Shown: piece by piece, positions 15,661-25,002 of the stretch | Layout: each line of letters starts with the position of its first letter | Position numbering within the stretch: the first letter of the stretch is position 1 | Origin: Micromonospora sp. Llam0 | Lineage (GTDB): Bacteria > Actinomycetota > Actinomycetes > Mycobacteriales > Micromonosporaceae | NCBI RefSeq assembly: GCF_003751085.1 | Contig: NZ_RJJY01000001.1 | Coordinates: 3,038,001 to 3,102,000, forward strand | Reading direction: 5' to 3' | DNA length: 64,000 nucleotides | The notes under the pieces: model-generated | What the model was told of the DNA's origin: nothing | What the model saw: the letters and a program-made list of their open reading frames with translations, nothing else | Databases searched by the model: none | Made by a program: the position numbers and the translations under genes

Positions 15661-17328
15661 TCAGACCACCGGGTCGCTGACCGGGTACGGGTCGGGTGCC
15701 GGGTCGTCGAAGCGCAGGCCCGGGTAGCCGGCCGCGGCGATCTCGTCGCACCGCCGCCGGTAGCGGTCCAGCCCGCCGACGTACGGCAGGAAGACCCGGG
15801 GTTTGCCGGGCACGTTCGCGCCGATGAACCACGAGTCGGCCTGCGGGTAGAGGGTGGCCTCGGCGAGGTCGGCGACGTGCGCCACCCACGCGTCCTGGTG
15901 GCACGGGTCGGCCTCCACCTGGGTCACTCCCCGGTCGCGCAGGTGCCCGAGCAGGTCGGCGAGCCATTCGACATGCTGCTCGATCGCCATGATCACGTTG
16001 ACCAGGACCGACGGGCTGCCCGGCCCGGTGACGGTGAACATGTTCGGAAAACCGGCCACGGCCAGCCCGAGGTAGCTGCGCGGCCCGTCGGCCCACACCT
16101 GGCGCAGCGACCGCCCGCCCCGGCCCCGGATGTCGATGCGGGTCAGCGCTCCGGTCATCGCGTCGTAGCCGGTGGCGAAGACGACCGCGTCGGCCGGGTA
16201 CTCCCGGCGGTTGGTCCGCACGCCATCCGGGGTCAGTTCGACGATCGGCTCGGACCGTACGTCGACCAGGGTGACGTCGTCCCGGTTGAAGGTCTCGAAG
16301 TATCCGGTGTCGCGGCAGATTCGCTTCGTCCCGATCGGGTGGCCCTGCGGGCAGAGCAGTTCGGCGGTGACCGGGTCGGTCACCGTGGCCCGGATCTTCT
16401 CCCGGACGAAGTCGGCCACCGCACGGTTGGCGTCGGCGTCGGTCAGCACGTCGGTGAACGCGGTCAGGAAGGACACCTCACCGTCGCGCCAGCGCTGTTC
16501 CAGCTCGGCCCGGCGGACCTGCTCGGGGACCTGGAGCACCCCCTTGCCGGTCCGCCGGTGCAGCGCCCGCGGATTCTCCCGCATCATCGCCCGGATCTGC
16601 GGGTATCTGGCCTTGACGTCGGCCTGTTCGCCGGGCAGCAGCGGCCGGTTGCGGGCCGGCAGGCTGAAGTTGGCGGTCCGTTGGAAGACCGTCAGGTGTG
16701 CCGCCTGCTCGGCGATCGGCGGGATCACCTGGATGCCCGACGAACCGGTGCCGACGACCGCGACCCGCTGGTCGGTGAAGTCGACCTCGTGGTGCGGCCA
16801 CTGTCCGGTGTGGTAGATCGGGCCGGTGAAGTCGTGCTGGCCGGGCCAGTCCGGGGTCCGGGCGGCGGACAGGCATCCGACGGCGGTGATCAGGAACCGG
16901 CCGACGAAGGTACGCCCGCCATCGGCGCGCAGCCGCCACAGTCCAGCCTGTTCGTCGAAGTCGGCGGTCCGGATCCGGGTGTCGAAGGTGATGTTACGGC
17001 GCAGGCCGAACCGGTCGGCGACGTGTTCGGCGTACCGCAGGATCTCCGGCTGGGCGGCGAACCGCTCGGTCCATTCCCACTCCTGTTGCAGCGGCTCGGA
17101 GAACGAGTAGGAGTACTCCAGGCTCGCCACGTCGCAGCGGGCACCGGGGTACCGGTTCCAGTACCAGGTGCCGCCGACGCCACCGGCCGCCTCGACCGCG
17201 TGCACGGTGAAGCCGAGCGTGCGCAGCTTGTGGATCAGGTACATGCCGGCGAACCCGGCCCCGACGACCAGCACGTCGTACCGGTCCGCCGTACCGGCGG
17301 GGTCGTCGACCGCGGTGTCCGTCGTCAT
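15661..17328 (-). CDS. Flavin-containing Baeyer-Villiger-type monooxygenase
   Basis: A 555-residue FAD/NADPH monooxygenase. It has the first Rossmann motif VLVVGAGFAGMYLIHKL, the second VAVVGTGSSGIQVIPPIAE, and between them the BVMO fingerprint F-x-G-x3-H-x3-W-P as FTGPIYHTGQWPHHEVD. It also has GGTWYWNRYPGARCDV and a late FATGYDAMTGAL, as in cyclohexanone and steroid monooxygenases. It would turn a ketone into an ester or lactone. The ATG at 17328 was chosen because an operator-like palindrome (17347-17360) lies directly upstream; longer starts would run through both operators. It leads the operon with esterase and SDR and diverges from the ABC permease genes. Confidence 0.93.
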   Translation of the reverse strand: MTTDTAVDDPAGTADRYDVLVVGAGFAGMYLIHKLRTLGFTVHAVEAAGGVGGTWYWNRYPGARCDVASLEYSYSFSEPLQQEWEWTERFAAQPEILRYAEHVADRFGLRRNITFDTRIRTADFDEQAGLWRLRADGGRTFVGRFLITAVGCLSAARTPDWPGQHDFTGPIYHTGQWPHHEVDFTDQRVAVVGTGSSGIQVIPPIAEQAAHLTVFQRTANFSLPARNRPLLPGEQADVKARYPQIRAMMRENPRALHRRTGKGVLQVPEQVRRAELEQRWRDGEVSFLTAFTDVLTDADANRAVADFVREKIRATVTDPVTAELLCPQGHPIGTKRICRDTGYFETFNRDDVTLVDVRSEPIVELTPDGVRTNRREYPADAVVFATGYDAMTGALTRIDIRGRGGRSLRQVWADGPRSYLGLAVAGFPNMFTVTGPGSPSVLVNVIMAIEQHVEWLADLLGHLRDRGVTQVEADPCHQDAWVAHVADLAEATLYPQADSWFIGANVPGKPRVFLPYVGGLDRYRRRCDEIAAAGYPGLRFDDPAPDPYPVSDPVV

Positions 17329-17346
17329 CCCGGCCGACGCTAGCCA

Positions 17347-17360
17347 ACCGAGCGCTTGCT
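17347..17360. promoter_or_regulatory. Operator candidate 4, KstR2-type palindrome
   Basis: ACCGAGCGCTTGCT fits AnCAAGnnCTTGnT with one mismatch. It lies 18 bp upstream of the BVMO start. Confidence 0.65.
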
Positions 17361-17448
17361 CGTCAACGCGTTCCCCGTGCCGATATACGGGCGGCCGGAC
17401 GGACACCCGGGCACCGGTCGACATCGCTCGGCGCCGCCGAGCGTTGAC

Positions 17449-17462
17449 GAACAAGCGCTCGT
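17449..17462. promoter_or_regulatory. Operator candidate 5, KstR2-type palindrome
   Basis: AACAAGCGCTCGTT fits the pattern with one mismatch and is nearly symmetric outward (GAACAAGCGCTCGTTAG). It lies 68 bp before the ABC permease start and 102 bp from the divergent BVMO site, so each direction has its own copy. Confidence 0.65.
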
Positions 17463-17530
17463 TAGGTACCTTGCCCGGACAGTCAGATGCTGGTCAGCCA
17501 GCGTTCCGGCGGCCAAAGGATCACCCACGA

Positions 17531-18475
17531 ATGGTCACCCTCGTCCTCCGGCGCCTCCTGTCGGCGATCCCGCTCCTGCTGATCGTCTCGCTGGGCGCGT
17601 TCTCCCTGGTCGCGTTGCTCCCCGGCGACCAGGCGATGGCGATCGCCGGCGAACACGCCACCCCGGAGCAGCTGGCCGCACTGCGTCAACAGCTACGCCT
17701 CGACGATCCCTTCCTGGTCCGCTACGCGCACTGGCTCGGCGGCATCCTGCAGGGCGACCTGGGCGACTCGCTGGTCACCGGCCGGGCGATCAGCGACGAG
17801 ATCCTGCGCCGCGCACCGCTGACCGCGAGCATCGCCCTGGGCACCCTCCTCGTCGTGCTGCTGATCGGCGTACCGACCGGCATCCTGCAGGGCGTCTACG
17901 CCGGCCGCGCCGTCGACCGGCTCGGCCTGCTCGGCAGCGCCGCCGGCCTGGCCGTCCCGAACTTCTGGCTGGCGACCATGCTGATCACCATCTTCGCGGT
18001 GCAGCTGCGCTGGCTGCCGGCCACCGGCTACACCCCGCTCAGCGAGGGCGTGCTGCCCTGGGCTCAGCACCTGATCATGCCGTCGATCACCCTCGGCGTG
18101 TTCACCGCCGCCGAGATGGCCCGCCAACTACGCACCGGCTTCCTCCACGCGTACTCCCAGCCCTACATCCGTACCGCCTGGTCCAAGGGGTTGCCGGCGC
18201 GCACCGTCATCGGCAAACACGCGCTCAAGAACGCGGCGGCGCCGGCGATCACCGTGCTCGGCATCCGGCTCGGGCACCTGCTGTCCGGCGCGGTGATCGT
18301 CGAATCCATCTTCGGCATGCCAGGGCTCGGCAAGTTCGCCATCGACGCCATCCTCAACCGGGACTTCACCGTCGTACAGGCCGTCGTCCTGGTCTCCGCG
18401 GTGGTCGTGCTCACCGCGAACCTGCTCGTCGACATCGCCTACGGACTCCTCAACCCGAAGGTGCGGATCTCATGA
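17531..18475 (+). CDS. ABC transporter permease, DppB-like
   Basis: A 314-residue inner-membrane permease. It has a first helix (VLRRLLSAIPLLLIVSLGAF), the periplasmic motif LLPGDQAMAIAGEHATPEQLAALRQQLRLDDPF, then about five more membrane helices, and the ATPase-contact EAA-type loop YIRTAWSKGLPARTVIGKHALKNAAAP. This is the DppB/OppB pattern and length. The ATG follows AAAGGATC and an operator at 17449. The stop overlaps the next permease start as ATGA, so the transporter is one operon: permease, permease, ATPase. Confidence 0.95.
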   Translation: MVTLVLRRLLSAIPLLLIVSLGAFSLVALLPGDQAMAIAGEHATPEQLAALRQQLRLDDPFLVRYAHWLGGILQGDLGDSLVTGRAISDEILRRAPLTASIALGTLLVVLLIGVPTGILQGVYAGRAVDRLGLLGSAAGLAVPNFWLATMLITIFAVQLRWLPATGYTPLSEGVLPWAQHLIMPSITLGVFTAAEMARQLRTGFLHAYSQPYIRTAWSKGLPARTVIGKHALKNAAAPAITVLGIRLGHLLSGAVIVESIFGMPGLGKFAIDAILNRDFTVVQAVVLVSAVVVLTANLLVDIAYGLLNPKVRIS

Positions 18476-19425
18476 GCCGACCAGTGCGCACCGACGACGC
18501 CGCGTCCACCGCCGCGCCCGACGACACCGCCGGGCCCGGCACCGGGCCGGAGCCGGACGGGCTCGACCGCCGCGACCGCGGGGACACCCTCGTCGCCCGG
18601 ATCCGCAGCCAGCCGATGACCATGGTCGCCCTCGGCTACCTGGTGCTGCTCAGCCTGTTGGCGGTCGCCGCACCGCTGGTCAGCCCGTACGACCCGTACG
18701 CCACCGACTTCCGGGCGATCCTCGACCCGCCGTCGGCCGCGCACTGGCTCGGCACCGACGACCTCGGTCGGGACATGCTCAGCCGGCTGCTGTACGCCTC
18801 CCGGTCCTCACTGCTGGCCTGTCTGCAGGCCGTCGGACTCGGCCTGCTCGGCGGGGTCCTGCTCGGGGTGACCGCCGGCTACTTCGGCGGCTGGGTGGAC
18901 CGGCTGGTGATGACGCTGATCGACGCCGTGCTCAGCGTCCCCGGCCTGCTGCTGGCGATGTCCATCGTCGGCGTGCTCGGGCCCGGGTTGCGCAACGCCA
19001 TGTTCGCCCTCGCGGTCATCTTCGTGCCGATCTTCGCCCGGCTGAGCCGGATCCAGGCACTGGCGGTACGCGAGGAGACCTACCTGGAGGCGGCCCGCTC
19101 GATCGGAGTCTCCCACCTACGGTCGGTGCTGCGGCACGTGCTGCCCAACATCGCCGGTCCGCTGGTCGTCCAGGTCTTCATCACGATGGCCGTGGCGATC
19201 GTCGCCGAAGGCGCGATGAGCTACCTCGGGCTCAGCATCCAGCCGCCGGAGGCGAGCTGGGGCAACCTGCTGCAACGGGCGTTCTCGTCGGTCGCCTCGG
19301 CCCCCTGGTTGATCTTCATCCCCGGCCTCACCATCACCCTGACGGTCGTCGCCTTCCAGGTGCTCGGCGACGGACTCAGCCAGGCCCTGTCCGGCGGGCA
19401 CCAGCAGAAAGCGGGCAACCGATGA
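18472..19425 (+). CDS. ABC transporter permease, DppC-like
   Basis: A 317-residue DppC/OppC-type permease. A 45-residue hydrophilic head comes before helix 1 (MTMVALGYLVLLSLLAVAAPLV). The family elements VSPYDPYATDFRAILDPPSAAHWLGTDDLGRDMLSRLLYASR and the EAA loop TYLEAARSIGVSHLRSVLRHVLPNIAGPLVV are clear. It pairs with the upstream permease to form the channel, with which it overlaps by 4 bp, and overlaps the ATPase gene by 4 bp. Confidence 0.95.
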   Translation: MSRPVRTDDAASTAAPDDTAGPGTGPEPDGLDRRDRGDTLVARIRSQPMTMVALGYLVLLSLLAVAAPLVSPYDPYATDFRAILDPPSAAHWLGTDDLGRDMLSRLLYASRSSLLACLQAVGLGLLGGVLLGVTAGYFGGWVDRLVMTLIDAVLSVPGLLLAMSIVGVLGPGLRNAMFALAVIFVPIFARLSRIQALAVREETYLEAARSIGVSHLRSVLRHVLPNIAGPLVVQVFITMAVAIVAEGAMSYLGLSIQPPEASWGNLLQRAFSSVASAPWLIFIPGLTITLTVVAFQVLGDGLSQALSGGHQQKAGNR

Positions 19426-21521
19426 CCGTCGCGAGCACCACGACCCGACCACTACTGGAGGTCGACGGCCTGACCGTCAGCGTCGGGTCCGGACGTGACC
19501 CGGTGCACCTGGTCGAGCAGGTCGATCTGAGCGTCGCCGCCGGCGAGACCCTCGGTCTGGTCGGCGAGAGCGGCTCCGGCAAGAGCATCACCTGTCTCGC
19601 CCTGGCCGGGCTGCTGCCGCCCGGGGCCCGGATCACCGGCGGTTCGATCCGTCTCGCCGGGCAGGAGCTCACCGGCCGCTCCCCCGCCGAACTGACCCGG
19701 TTCCGCGGCAACCGGGTGGGCGTGGTCTTCCAGGAGGCGTTGAGCAGCCTGAACCCGGCGTTCACCGTCGGCAACCAGATCGTCGAGAGCCTGCTGCGAC
19801 ACACCGGTATGAACCGCCGGCAGGCCCGGGCCCGCGCGGTGGAACTGCTCGACCTGGTCCGGATCCCGGACCCGCAGCAGCGGGTGGCCAGCTATCCGCA
19901 CGAGCTGTCCGGCGGGATGGCCCAACGGGCGCTGATCGCGATGGCCATCGCCGGCGAACCGGAGCTGCTGATCGCCGACGAACCGACGACCGCCCTGGAC
20001 GTGACGGTCCAACTGCAGATCCTGCAGCTGCTCGGCGACCTGCGTGACGCGCTGGGGATGTCGTTGCTGCTGGTGTCGCACGATCTCGGCGTCATCGCCA
20101 CCATGGCGCAACGGCTCAGCGTCATGTATGCCGGCCAGGTCGTCGAGTCCGGCCCGGTCCGCGACGTGTTCGCCGCACCCCGGCACCCGTACACCTCGGC
20201 GCTGATCTCGTCCAGCGCGGAGGTCGCCGAGAAGGCCACCCGGCTGCCGGTCATCCCCGGCCAGGTGCCCCGCCCGGGCCACTTCCCCGCCACCGGCTGC
20301 CGGTTCGCCAACCGGTGCGCCCACGCCACGCCGGAGTGGACCCGCACGGACCCGCCGTGGACCGTGCTGGACGGCGGCGACCGGGGCACCAGGTGCGGCC
20401 GGCACGCCGAGCTGGAGCTGCCCGGCACCGGCCCGGCACCCGCCACCGGTGTCGAGGACCTGGCCACGGGCGAGGACCTGGCCACGGGCGAGGCGGCCGT
20501 CGAGGATGCCGGCACCGGTGATCCGACCGACGACGGTGCTGCAGCCGATGCCGGGGACGGGGCCGTGCTGCGACTGCGCGGCCTCGGCAAACAGTTCCCG
20601 GTCCGGCGCGGGGTGCTCGGCCTGCGCCGGGTGGTGGTGCACGCGGTCGACGGCGTCGACCTGACGGTGGCCCGTGGCCGGACCCTCGGCCTGGTCGGCG
20701 AGAGCGGATCCGGCAAGTCGACCGTCGGCCGGCTCGCCCTGCGGTTGATCGAACCCAGCAGCGGGGAGGTCTCCTTCCTCGGTCGGGACCTCGCCGCGAT
20801 GAGCCGGGGCGAGCTGCGGTCACACCGACGCGGCATGCAGATGGTGTTCCAGGACCCGTACGCCTCGCTGGACCCGTCGATGACGGTCGGGCAGAGCATC
20901 GCCGAACCGCTGGTGGTGCACTCCCGGCTCACCCCGGCCGAGCGCCGCCGCCGGATCGGCCAGCTGCTGGAACGGGTCGGTCTGAATCCGGCGCTGGCCC
21001 GCCGGTCGCCGCGGGCGCTGTCCGGCGGCCAACGACAGCGGATCTCGTTCGCCCGCGCGCTGGCGCTCGAACCTCAGCTGATCATCTGTGACGAGCCGGT
21101 GAGCGCGCTGGACGTCTCCACCCGGTCGCAGATCGTCAACCTGGTCCAGGACATCCAGGACGCCGAGGGCATCGCCTTCCTGTTCATCGCCCACGACCTC
21201 GCGCTGGTCCACCATGTCAGCCACGAGCTGGCGGTGATGTACCTGGGCCGGGTGGTGGAGAGCGGTCCCGCCAGCCGGGTGTACGCCAGCCCTGCCCACC
21301 CGTACACCCGGGCGTTGCTGGCCTCGATGCTGACCCCGGCCAGTCACGGGCTCGCCGGCCGGAGCACCCCGACCGGAGAGATCCCCAGCCCGATCGACCC
21401 GCCGTCGGGTTGCCGGTTCCGCACCCGCTGCCCGCACGCGATGTCGGTGTGCGCCGAGGTGACCCCGCAGCCGGTGCCGGTCGCCGGCGGCGGCTGGTCC
21501 GCCTGTCACCTCACCGGCTGA
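19422..21521 (+). CDS. Dual ATP-binding ABC transporter protein (DppD-DppF fusion type)
   Basis: A 699-residue cytoplasmic ATPase carrying two nucleotide-binding domains in one chain. Domain 1 (about residues 7-255) has Walker A GESGSGKS, signature LSGGMAQR and Walker B LLIADEPTTALD. Domain 2 (about 380-620) has GESGSGKS, LSGGQRQR and LIICDEPVSALD. Each is followed by an oligopeptide-type C-terminal cysteine block (GCRFANRCAHA, GCRFRTRCPHA). The domains are joined by an acidic linker with a direct DLATGE repeat. It energises the two upstream permeases. The fused form is common in actinobacteria. It ends 33 bp from a convergent flavoprotein gene. Confidence 0.95.
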   Translation: MTVASTTTRPLLEVDGLTVSVGSGRDPVHLVEQVDLSVAAGETLGLVGESGSGKSITCLALAGLLPPGARITGGSIRLAGQELTGRSPAELTRFRGNRVGVVFQEALSSLNPAFTVGNQIVESLLRHTGMNRRQARARAVELLDLVRIPDPQQRVASYPHELSGGMAQRALIAMAIAGEPELLIADEPTTALDVTVQLQILQLLGDLRDALGMSLLLVSHDLGVIATMAQRLSVMYAGQVVESGPVRDVFAAPRHPYTSALISSSAEVAEKATRLPVIPGQVPRPGHFPATGCRFANRCAHATPEWTRTDPPWTVLDGGDRGTRCGRHAELELPGTGPAPATGVEDLATGEDLATGEAAVEDAGTGDPTDDGAAADAGDGAVLRLRGLGKQFPVRRGVLGLRRVVVHAVDGVDLTVARGRTLGLVGESGSGKSTVGRLALRLIEPSSGEVSFLGRDLAAMSRGELRSHRRGMQMVFQDPYASLDPSMTVGQSIAEPLVVHSRLTPAERRRRIGQLLERVGLNPALARRSPRALSGGQRQRISFARALALEPQLIICDEPVSALDVSTRSQIVNLVQDIQDAEGIAFLFIAHDLALVHHVSHELAVMYLGRVVESGPASRVYASPAHPYTRALLASMLTPASHGLAGRSTPTGEIPSPIDPPSGCRFRTRCPHAMSVCAEVTPQPVPVAGGGWSACHLTG

Positions 21522-21554
21522 GCCGGCGAACCGGGGCCGGGCCATCGCCGGGGG

Positions 21555-22964
21555 TCACCGCGACCGCCGGGCCGCTTCCTCGCCGGCGACCAGTCCGAAG
21601 ACCGCCGCCTCGAGCAACCCGCCCGCGTATCCGGCGCGCGGGCCGCCGTGCAGCCCGCCCATGGTCGCGCCGGCCGCGTACAGCCCGCCGATCGGCTGGC
21701 CGGCGGCGTCGCGCAGCCGAGCCCGGCCGTCGACCCACAGCCCGCCGAGCGCGAACGTGACCCCGGCCACCAGCGGCACCGCCCGCAGCGGCGGTACGGC
21801 CAGCCGCAGTCGGCCGGTGCGCGGCGGCCACGCGTTCTCCGGCGCCGCCCGCAACTGCGCCACTGTGGCGGACAACCCGGCCGGGTCGATGCCAGCTCGT
21901 GCCGCCAGGTCCGCCGGACCGGTTCCGGTCAGCACGGTGGCGCCGCAATCGAGCAGGTACGGGTTGGGGGCCGGGTCGCCGATCCGACCTTCGGTGCGCC
22001 ACCCGTCGTCGTCGACGATCAGCCAGCAGCCGTCCGGCGCCGGGCCGTGGGCCACCGCGTTGGTCGTGGTCACCCCGTGATGGCTCTCGTCAACCAGCCG
22101 CCGACCGTCCGGGCCGACGACGATCCCGACCGCCGCCAACGGGTCCAGGATCGGGTACGGCCACAGTCGATGGTCCTGTCGCGCCTCACGGACCAGCAGG
22201 TGGCCGTAGAACCCGGCGTCCGGGACCAGCGCCGCGCCGGCCGAGCGGCCCATCCGCAGGCCGTCGCCGGTCGCGGTGCCGGCGCCGCGCAGCAGCACCC
22301 GGTCGGTGGCCAGCAGGTCGCGACGTAGGCCCGGGTCGGCCTGGAACCCACCGTCGGCGAGGACCACGGCCCGGCTGGTGATCCACTCGGTGGCACCGCC
22401 CGGCAGGTCCAGCCCGACCTGCCAGGCGGCACCGGGCGCGGGCCGCAGCCGTCGGGCCCGGGCCGGCTGACGCAGTGTGCCGCCGGCGGCGGTGAACTCG
22501 TCGGCGAGCCCGCGCAGGAAGGCCCAGACGCCGAAGCCGGCGTACCGCCGGCCCGGCTCGGTGCGGCGCACCGGGGCGAACACCCGCGCCCGGTGCGCGG
22601 CGTCGCCGTCGGTGACCAGTCGGGCACCGTGTTCGACGAGCCAGTCCAAGGTGGGCAGCAGGCGTTCGCTCCAGGTACGCAGCACCGCCTCGTCGGCCCG
22701 GCCGTCGGTCAACTCCCGCACCTGATCCCGCAACTGGTCCGGCGAGGTCCTCGGATCGCGCAGCGCGGCGTGCAGGGCACCGCCGGACAGCACCGAGTTG
22801 CCCCAGCCGGGGCGCCGGCGGGACCGTTCGACGACGACCACCGACGCGCCCGCCTGCTGGGCGCGGGCCGCCGCGCACCAGCCGGCCAGGCCGGCACCGA
22901 CCACCAGCACGTCGACCGGCGGTTCGGAGCTATCGCCGGTCGGCGGCGGACAGCGCGGATCCAC
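21555..22964 (-). CDS. FAD-binding dehydrogenase, fumarate reductase/KstD superfamily
   Basis: A 469-residue flavoprotein with VDVLVVGAGLAGWCAAARAQQAGASVVVVER at the N-terminus, VVLADGGFQADPGLRRDLLATD mid-protein and a C-terminal GGLYAAGATMGGLHGGPRAGYAGGLLEAAVFG. This is the FAD_binding_2 pattern of KstD-like and fumarate-reductase-like dehydrogenases. It is the shorter of two such enzymes in the island. The GTG start overlaps the old-yellow-enzyme stop by 35 bp, so it is the last gene of the ALDH-SDR-OYE operon. Adjacent ene-reductase and dehydrogenase activities suggest processing of an enone or unsaturated acyl intermediate. The substrate is unknown. Confidence 0.82.
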   Translation of the reverse strand: MDPRCPPPTGDSSEPPVDVLVVGAGLAGWCAAARAQQAGASVVVVERSRRRPGWGNSVLSGGALHAALRDPRTSPDQLRDQVRELTDGRADEAVLRTWSERLLPTLDWLVEHGARLVTDGDAAHRARVFAPVRRTEPGRRYAGFGVWAFLRGLADEFTAAGGTLRQPARARRLRPAPGAAWQVGLDLPGGATEWITSRAVVLADGGFQADPGLRRDLLATDRVLLRGAGTATGDGLRMGRSAGAALVPDAGFYGHLLVREARQDHRLWPYPILDPLAAVGIVVGPDGRRLVDESHHGVTTTNAVAHGPAPDGCWLIVDDDGWRTEGRIGDPAPNPYLLDCGATVLTGTGPADLAARAGIDPAGLSATVAQLRAAPENAWPPRTGRLRLAVPPLRAVPLVAGVTFALGGLWVDGRARLRDAAGQPIGGLYAAGATMGGLHGGPRAGYAGGLLEAAVFGLVAGEEAARRSR

Positions 22965-25002
22965 ACCGGGCTCCTTCCAGCACGGCGTGCGTCAGCCGGC
23001 GTGGCGCCAACGCGTCGCCGACCACCTGACATTCGAGGTCCGCCGGCAGCGCGGCGCGCAGGCCGTCGTTCGCGGTACGGCCGTGCGCGAGAACCACCGC
23101 ACCGGCGTCGAGGATCGACCGGTGCCCGGTGAACAACTGCTCCACCTCGACGGCCCCGCCGGACCACCGGTGCACCCTGCTCATCGGGGCGAACCCCACC
23201 GCCCGGCCGTACAGCCGACGCAGCACCGCCGGCCTGGTCCGCTGATCCAGATCAGGTCCGATGTCGACGCATTCGGTGCACACCTGGACCGGCCAGCCCT
23301 CCCCGGCCAGCAGGTCGGCGGCGAGCAGCGGCTCGAGGTGCCGCTCGGCCCCGCCGACCACCAGCACCGGTGTGCCCGGCGGCGGCCGACGACCGGCCAT
23401 CAGATCCATCGTGGTCAGTACCGGTCGGTCGACGGGGAAGCCGACCGGGCCGGGCCGGCCGCCGGTGGCGAGCACCACCAGGTCCGCGCCGATCAGATCA
23501 GGATGGTCGGCGGTGGCGGTGGTGCCGGTACGCAGGACCACCCGCCCGCCGGCGGGAGACGGCCGGTCCAGCAGCGGGGCCAGCCGCTGCTCGAGCCGGT
23601 GCAGCAGCGGCGCCCAGTCGGCGAGCAGCGGCGTGCCGACCAGGTGGCGCAGTGCCCCGCCGACCGCGTCGGCGGCTTCGATCAGGGTCACCTCGGCTCC
23701 GGCCGCCGCGGCACCGACCGCCACCTCCACCCCGGCCGGACCGGCGCCGACGACGGCGATCCGCCGACGGGCCCGCCGGTGCCGGACGGGAGCCGGCCCG
23801 GCGGGCGGCGCAGCTGGCCGGGGGTCGAACTCGGCTTCCCGACCGGCGGCCGGGTTCGCCGGGCAGGAGAACGGCACCCGTACGCACTCGTTGCAGGCGA
23901 CGCAGCGGACGATGCCGGCGTCGTCCCCGCTGACCGCGCGCCGGGGGAAAGTGGGGTCCGCGATCAGCGCCCGGGCCAGTCCCACCAGGTCGGCGGCGCC
24001 GTCGGCGACCAGGTTACGGGCGATCGTCGGGTCGGTGATCCGGCCGGAAACCAGGACCGGCACGTCGACCACGGCGCGGACCTGTCGGGCGGTCTGCGCC
24101 GCCGGCGCCGGCGGCACCAGCCAGGATCCGGTGTACGCGGTCGCCGGCCGGCCGTCGCGCAGCCCGTCGTGGTTGCCCAGCGACAGGTTGACGTAGTCGA
24201 CGAGATCGGCGATGCCGGCGGCGATCCCGGCCGCCCCGGCGGCGTCGATGCCGGCCGGCACCTCCTCGCCGGCGGTGAGCCGGACACCGAGCAGCGACCG
24301 GTCCCCCAGCTCGGCGCGCGCCACGCGCAGGATCCGGCGGATCAGCCGCAGCCGGCCGGCCGGGGAGCCGCCGTACCGGTCCGTACGCCGGTTGTAGTGC
24401 GGGGACAGGAACCGGTTCAGCAGGTATCCGTGGCCGGCGTGCAGTTCGACACCGTCGAACCCGGCGGCGACGATCGCCGTGGCGGTGGCGAGGTAGCCGG
24501 TCACCAGGTCGTCGATCTCGGCGGCGGTGAGCGCGTGCGGGACGGCTCCGGTGTCGTCGCCCCGTACCTGCGACGGGGCGAGGGCCGGTTGGAAGTTGTC
24601 CCAGCCGCGTTCGGCGCCCGGGTGGTGGATCTGGCCGACGGCGAGCGCTCCGCCGCCGTGCGCCGCGTCCGCGAGCCCGACCAGGTGCTCGTGAGCCGCC
24701 GCGAGCAGCACCCGGCGGTGCCGGGGGTCGCGGACGTGAAACGAGACCGCGTCGGGGTCGGCGTAGCCGTCCGGGTCACCGGGGCAGGCGTACAGCGGGT
24801 AGACCGGGTTGGCGTACACCCCCTGGCCGGCGGGCAGCACGATCATCGCCACCCCGCCGTCGGCGCGCTCGGCCACGTACCGCCGCAGCCGTCGGGGCGG
24901 CAGCCGGCCGAGGTGCGGGGTCATCACCATCCGGTTGCGCAGCCGGTGCCGGCCGACGGTCAGCGGTGCGGCCAGCGGATCACCGCCCGGCCCGCCGGTC
25001 AT
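22930..25002 (-). CDS. NADH:flavin oxidoreductase, 2,4-dienoyl-CoA reductase-like (OYE family)
   Basis: A 690-residue protein. An N-terminal old-yellow-enzyme FMN barrel (about residues 10-345) has GFDGVELHAGHGYLLNRFLSPHYNRRTDRYGG and VSGRITDPT. A cysteine cluster CVACNECVRVPFSCP (about 360-375) would hold a [4Fe-4S] centre, and a C-terminal FAD/NAD(P) part follows (RRIAVVGAGPAGVEVAVGAAAAGAEVTLIE). This is the arrangement of 2,4-dienoyl-CoA reductases and of BaiCD/BilR-like ene reductases. The cysteine spacing C-x2-C-x2-C-x6-C is tighter before, and shorter after, the third Cys than in FadH. The ATG overlaps the upstream SDR stop by 4 bp. It likely reduces a conjugated double bond of the catabolised compound. 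Confidence 0.88.
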   Translation of the reverse strand: MTGGPGGDPLAAPLTVGRHRLRNRMVMTPHLGRLPPRRLRRYVAERADGGVAMIVLPAGQGVYANPVYPLYACPGDPDGYADPDAVSFHVRDPRHRRVLLAAAHEHLVGLADAAHGGGALAVGQIHHPGAERGWDNFQPALAPSQVRGDDTGAVPHALTAAEIDDLVTGYLATATAIVAAGFDGVELHAGHGYLLNRFLSPHYNRRTDRYGGSPAGRLRLIRRILRVARAELGDRSLLGVRLTAGEEVPAGIDAAGAAGIAAGIADLVDYVNLSLGNHDGLRDGRPATAYTGSWLVPPAPAAQTARQVRAVVDVPVLVSGRITDPTIARNLVADGAADLVGLARALIADPTFPRRAVSGDDAGIVRCVACNECVRVPFSCPANPAAGREAEFDPRPAAPPAGPAPVRHRRARRRIAVVGAGPAGVEVAVGAAAAGAEVTLIEAADAVGGALRHLVGTPLLADWAPLLHRLEQRLAPLLDRPSPAGGRVVLRTGTTATADHPDLIGADLVVLATGGRPGPVGFPVDRPVLTTMDLMAGRRPPPGTPVLVVGGAERHLEPLLAADLLAGEGWPVQVCTECVDIGPDLDQRTRPAVLRRLYGRAVGFAPMSRVHRWSGGAVEVEQLFTGHRSILDAGAVVLAHGRTANDGLRAALPADLECQVVGDALAPRRLTHAVLEGARCGSALSAADRR

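Noticed and set aside
14527..17343. A 938-codon plus-strand open frame opposite SDR, esterase and BVMO
   Set aside because: The minus-strand genes have full catalytic motifs, and the plus frame is low-complexity shadow sequence.
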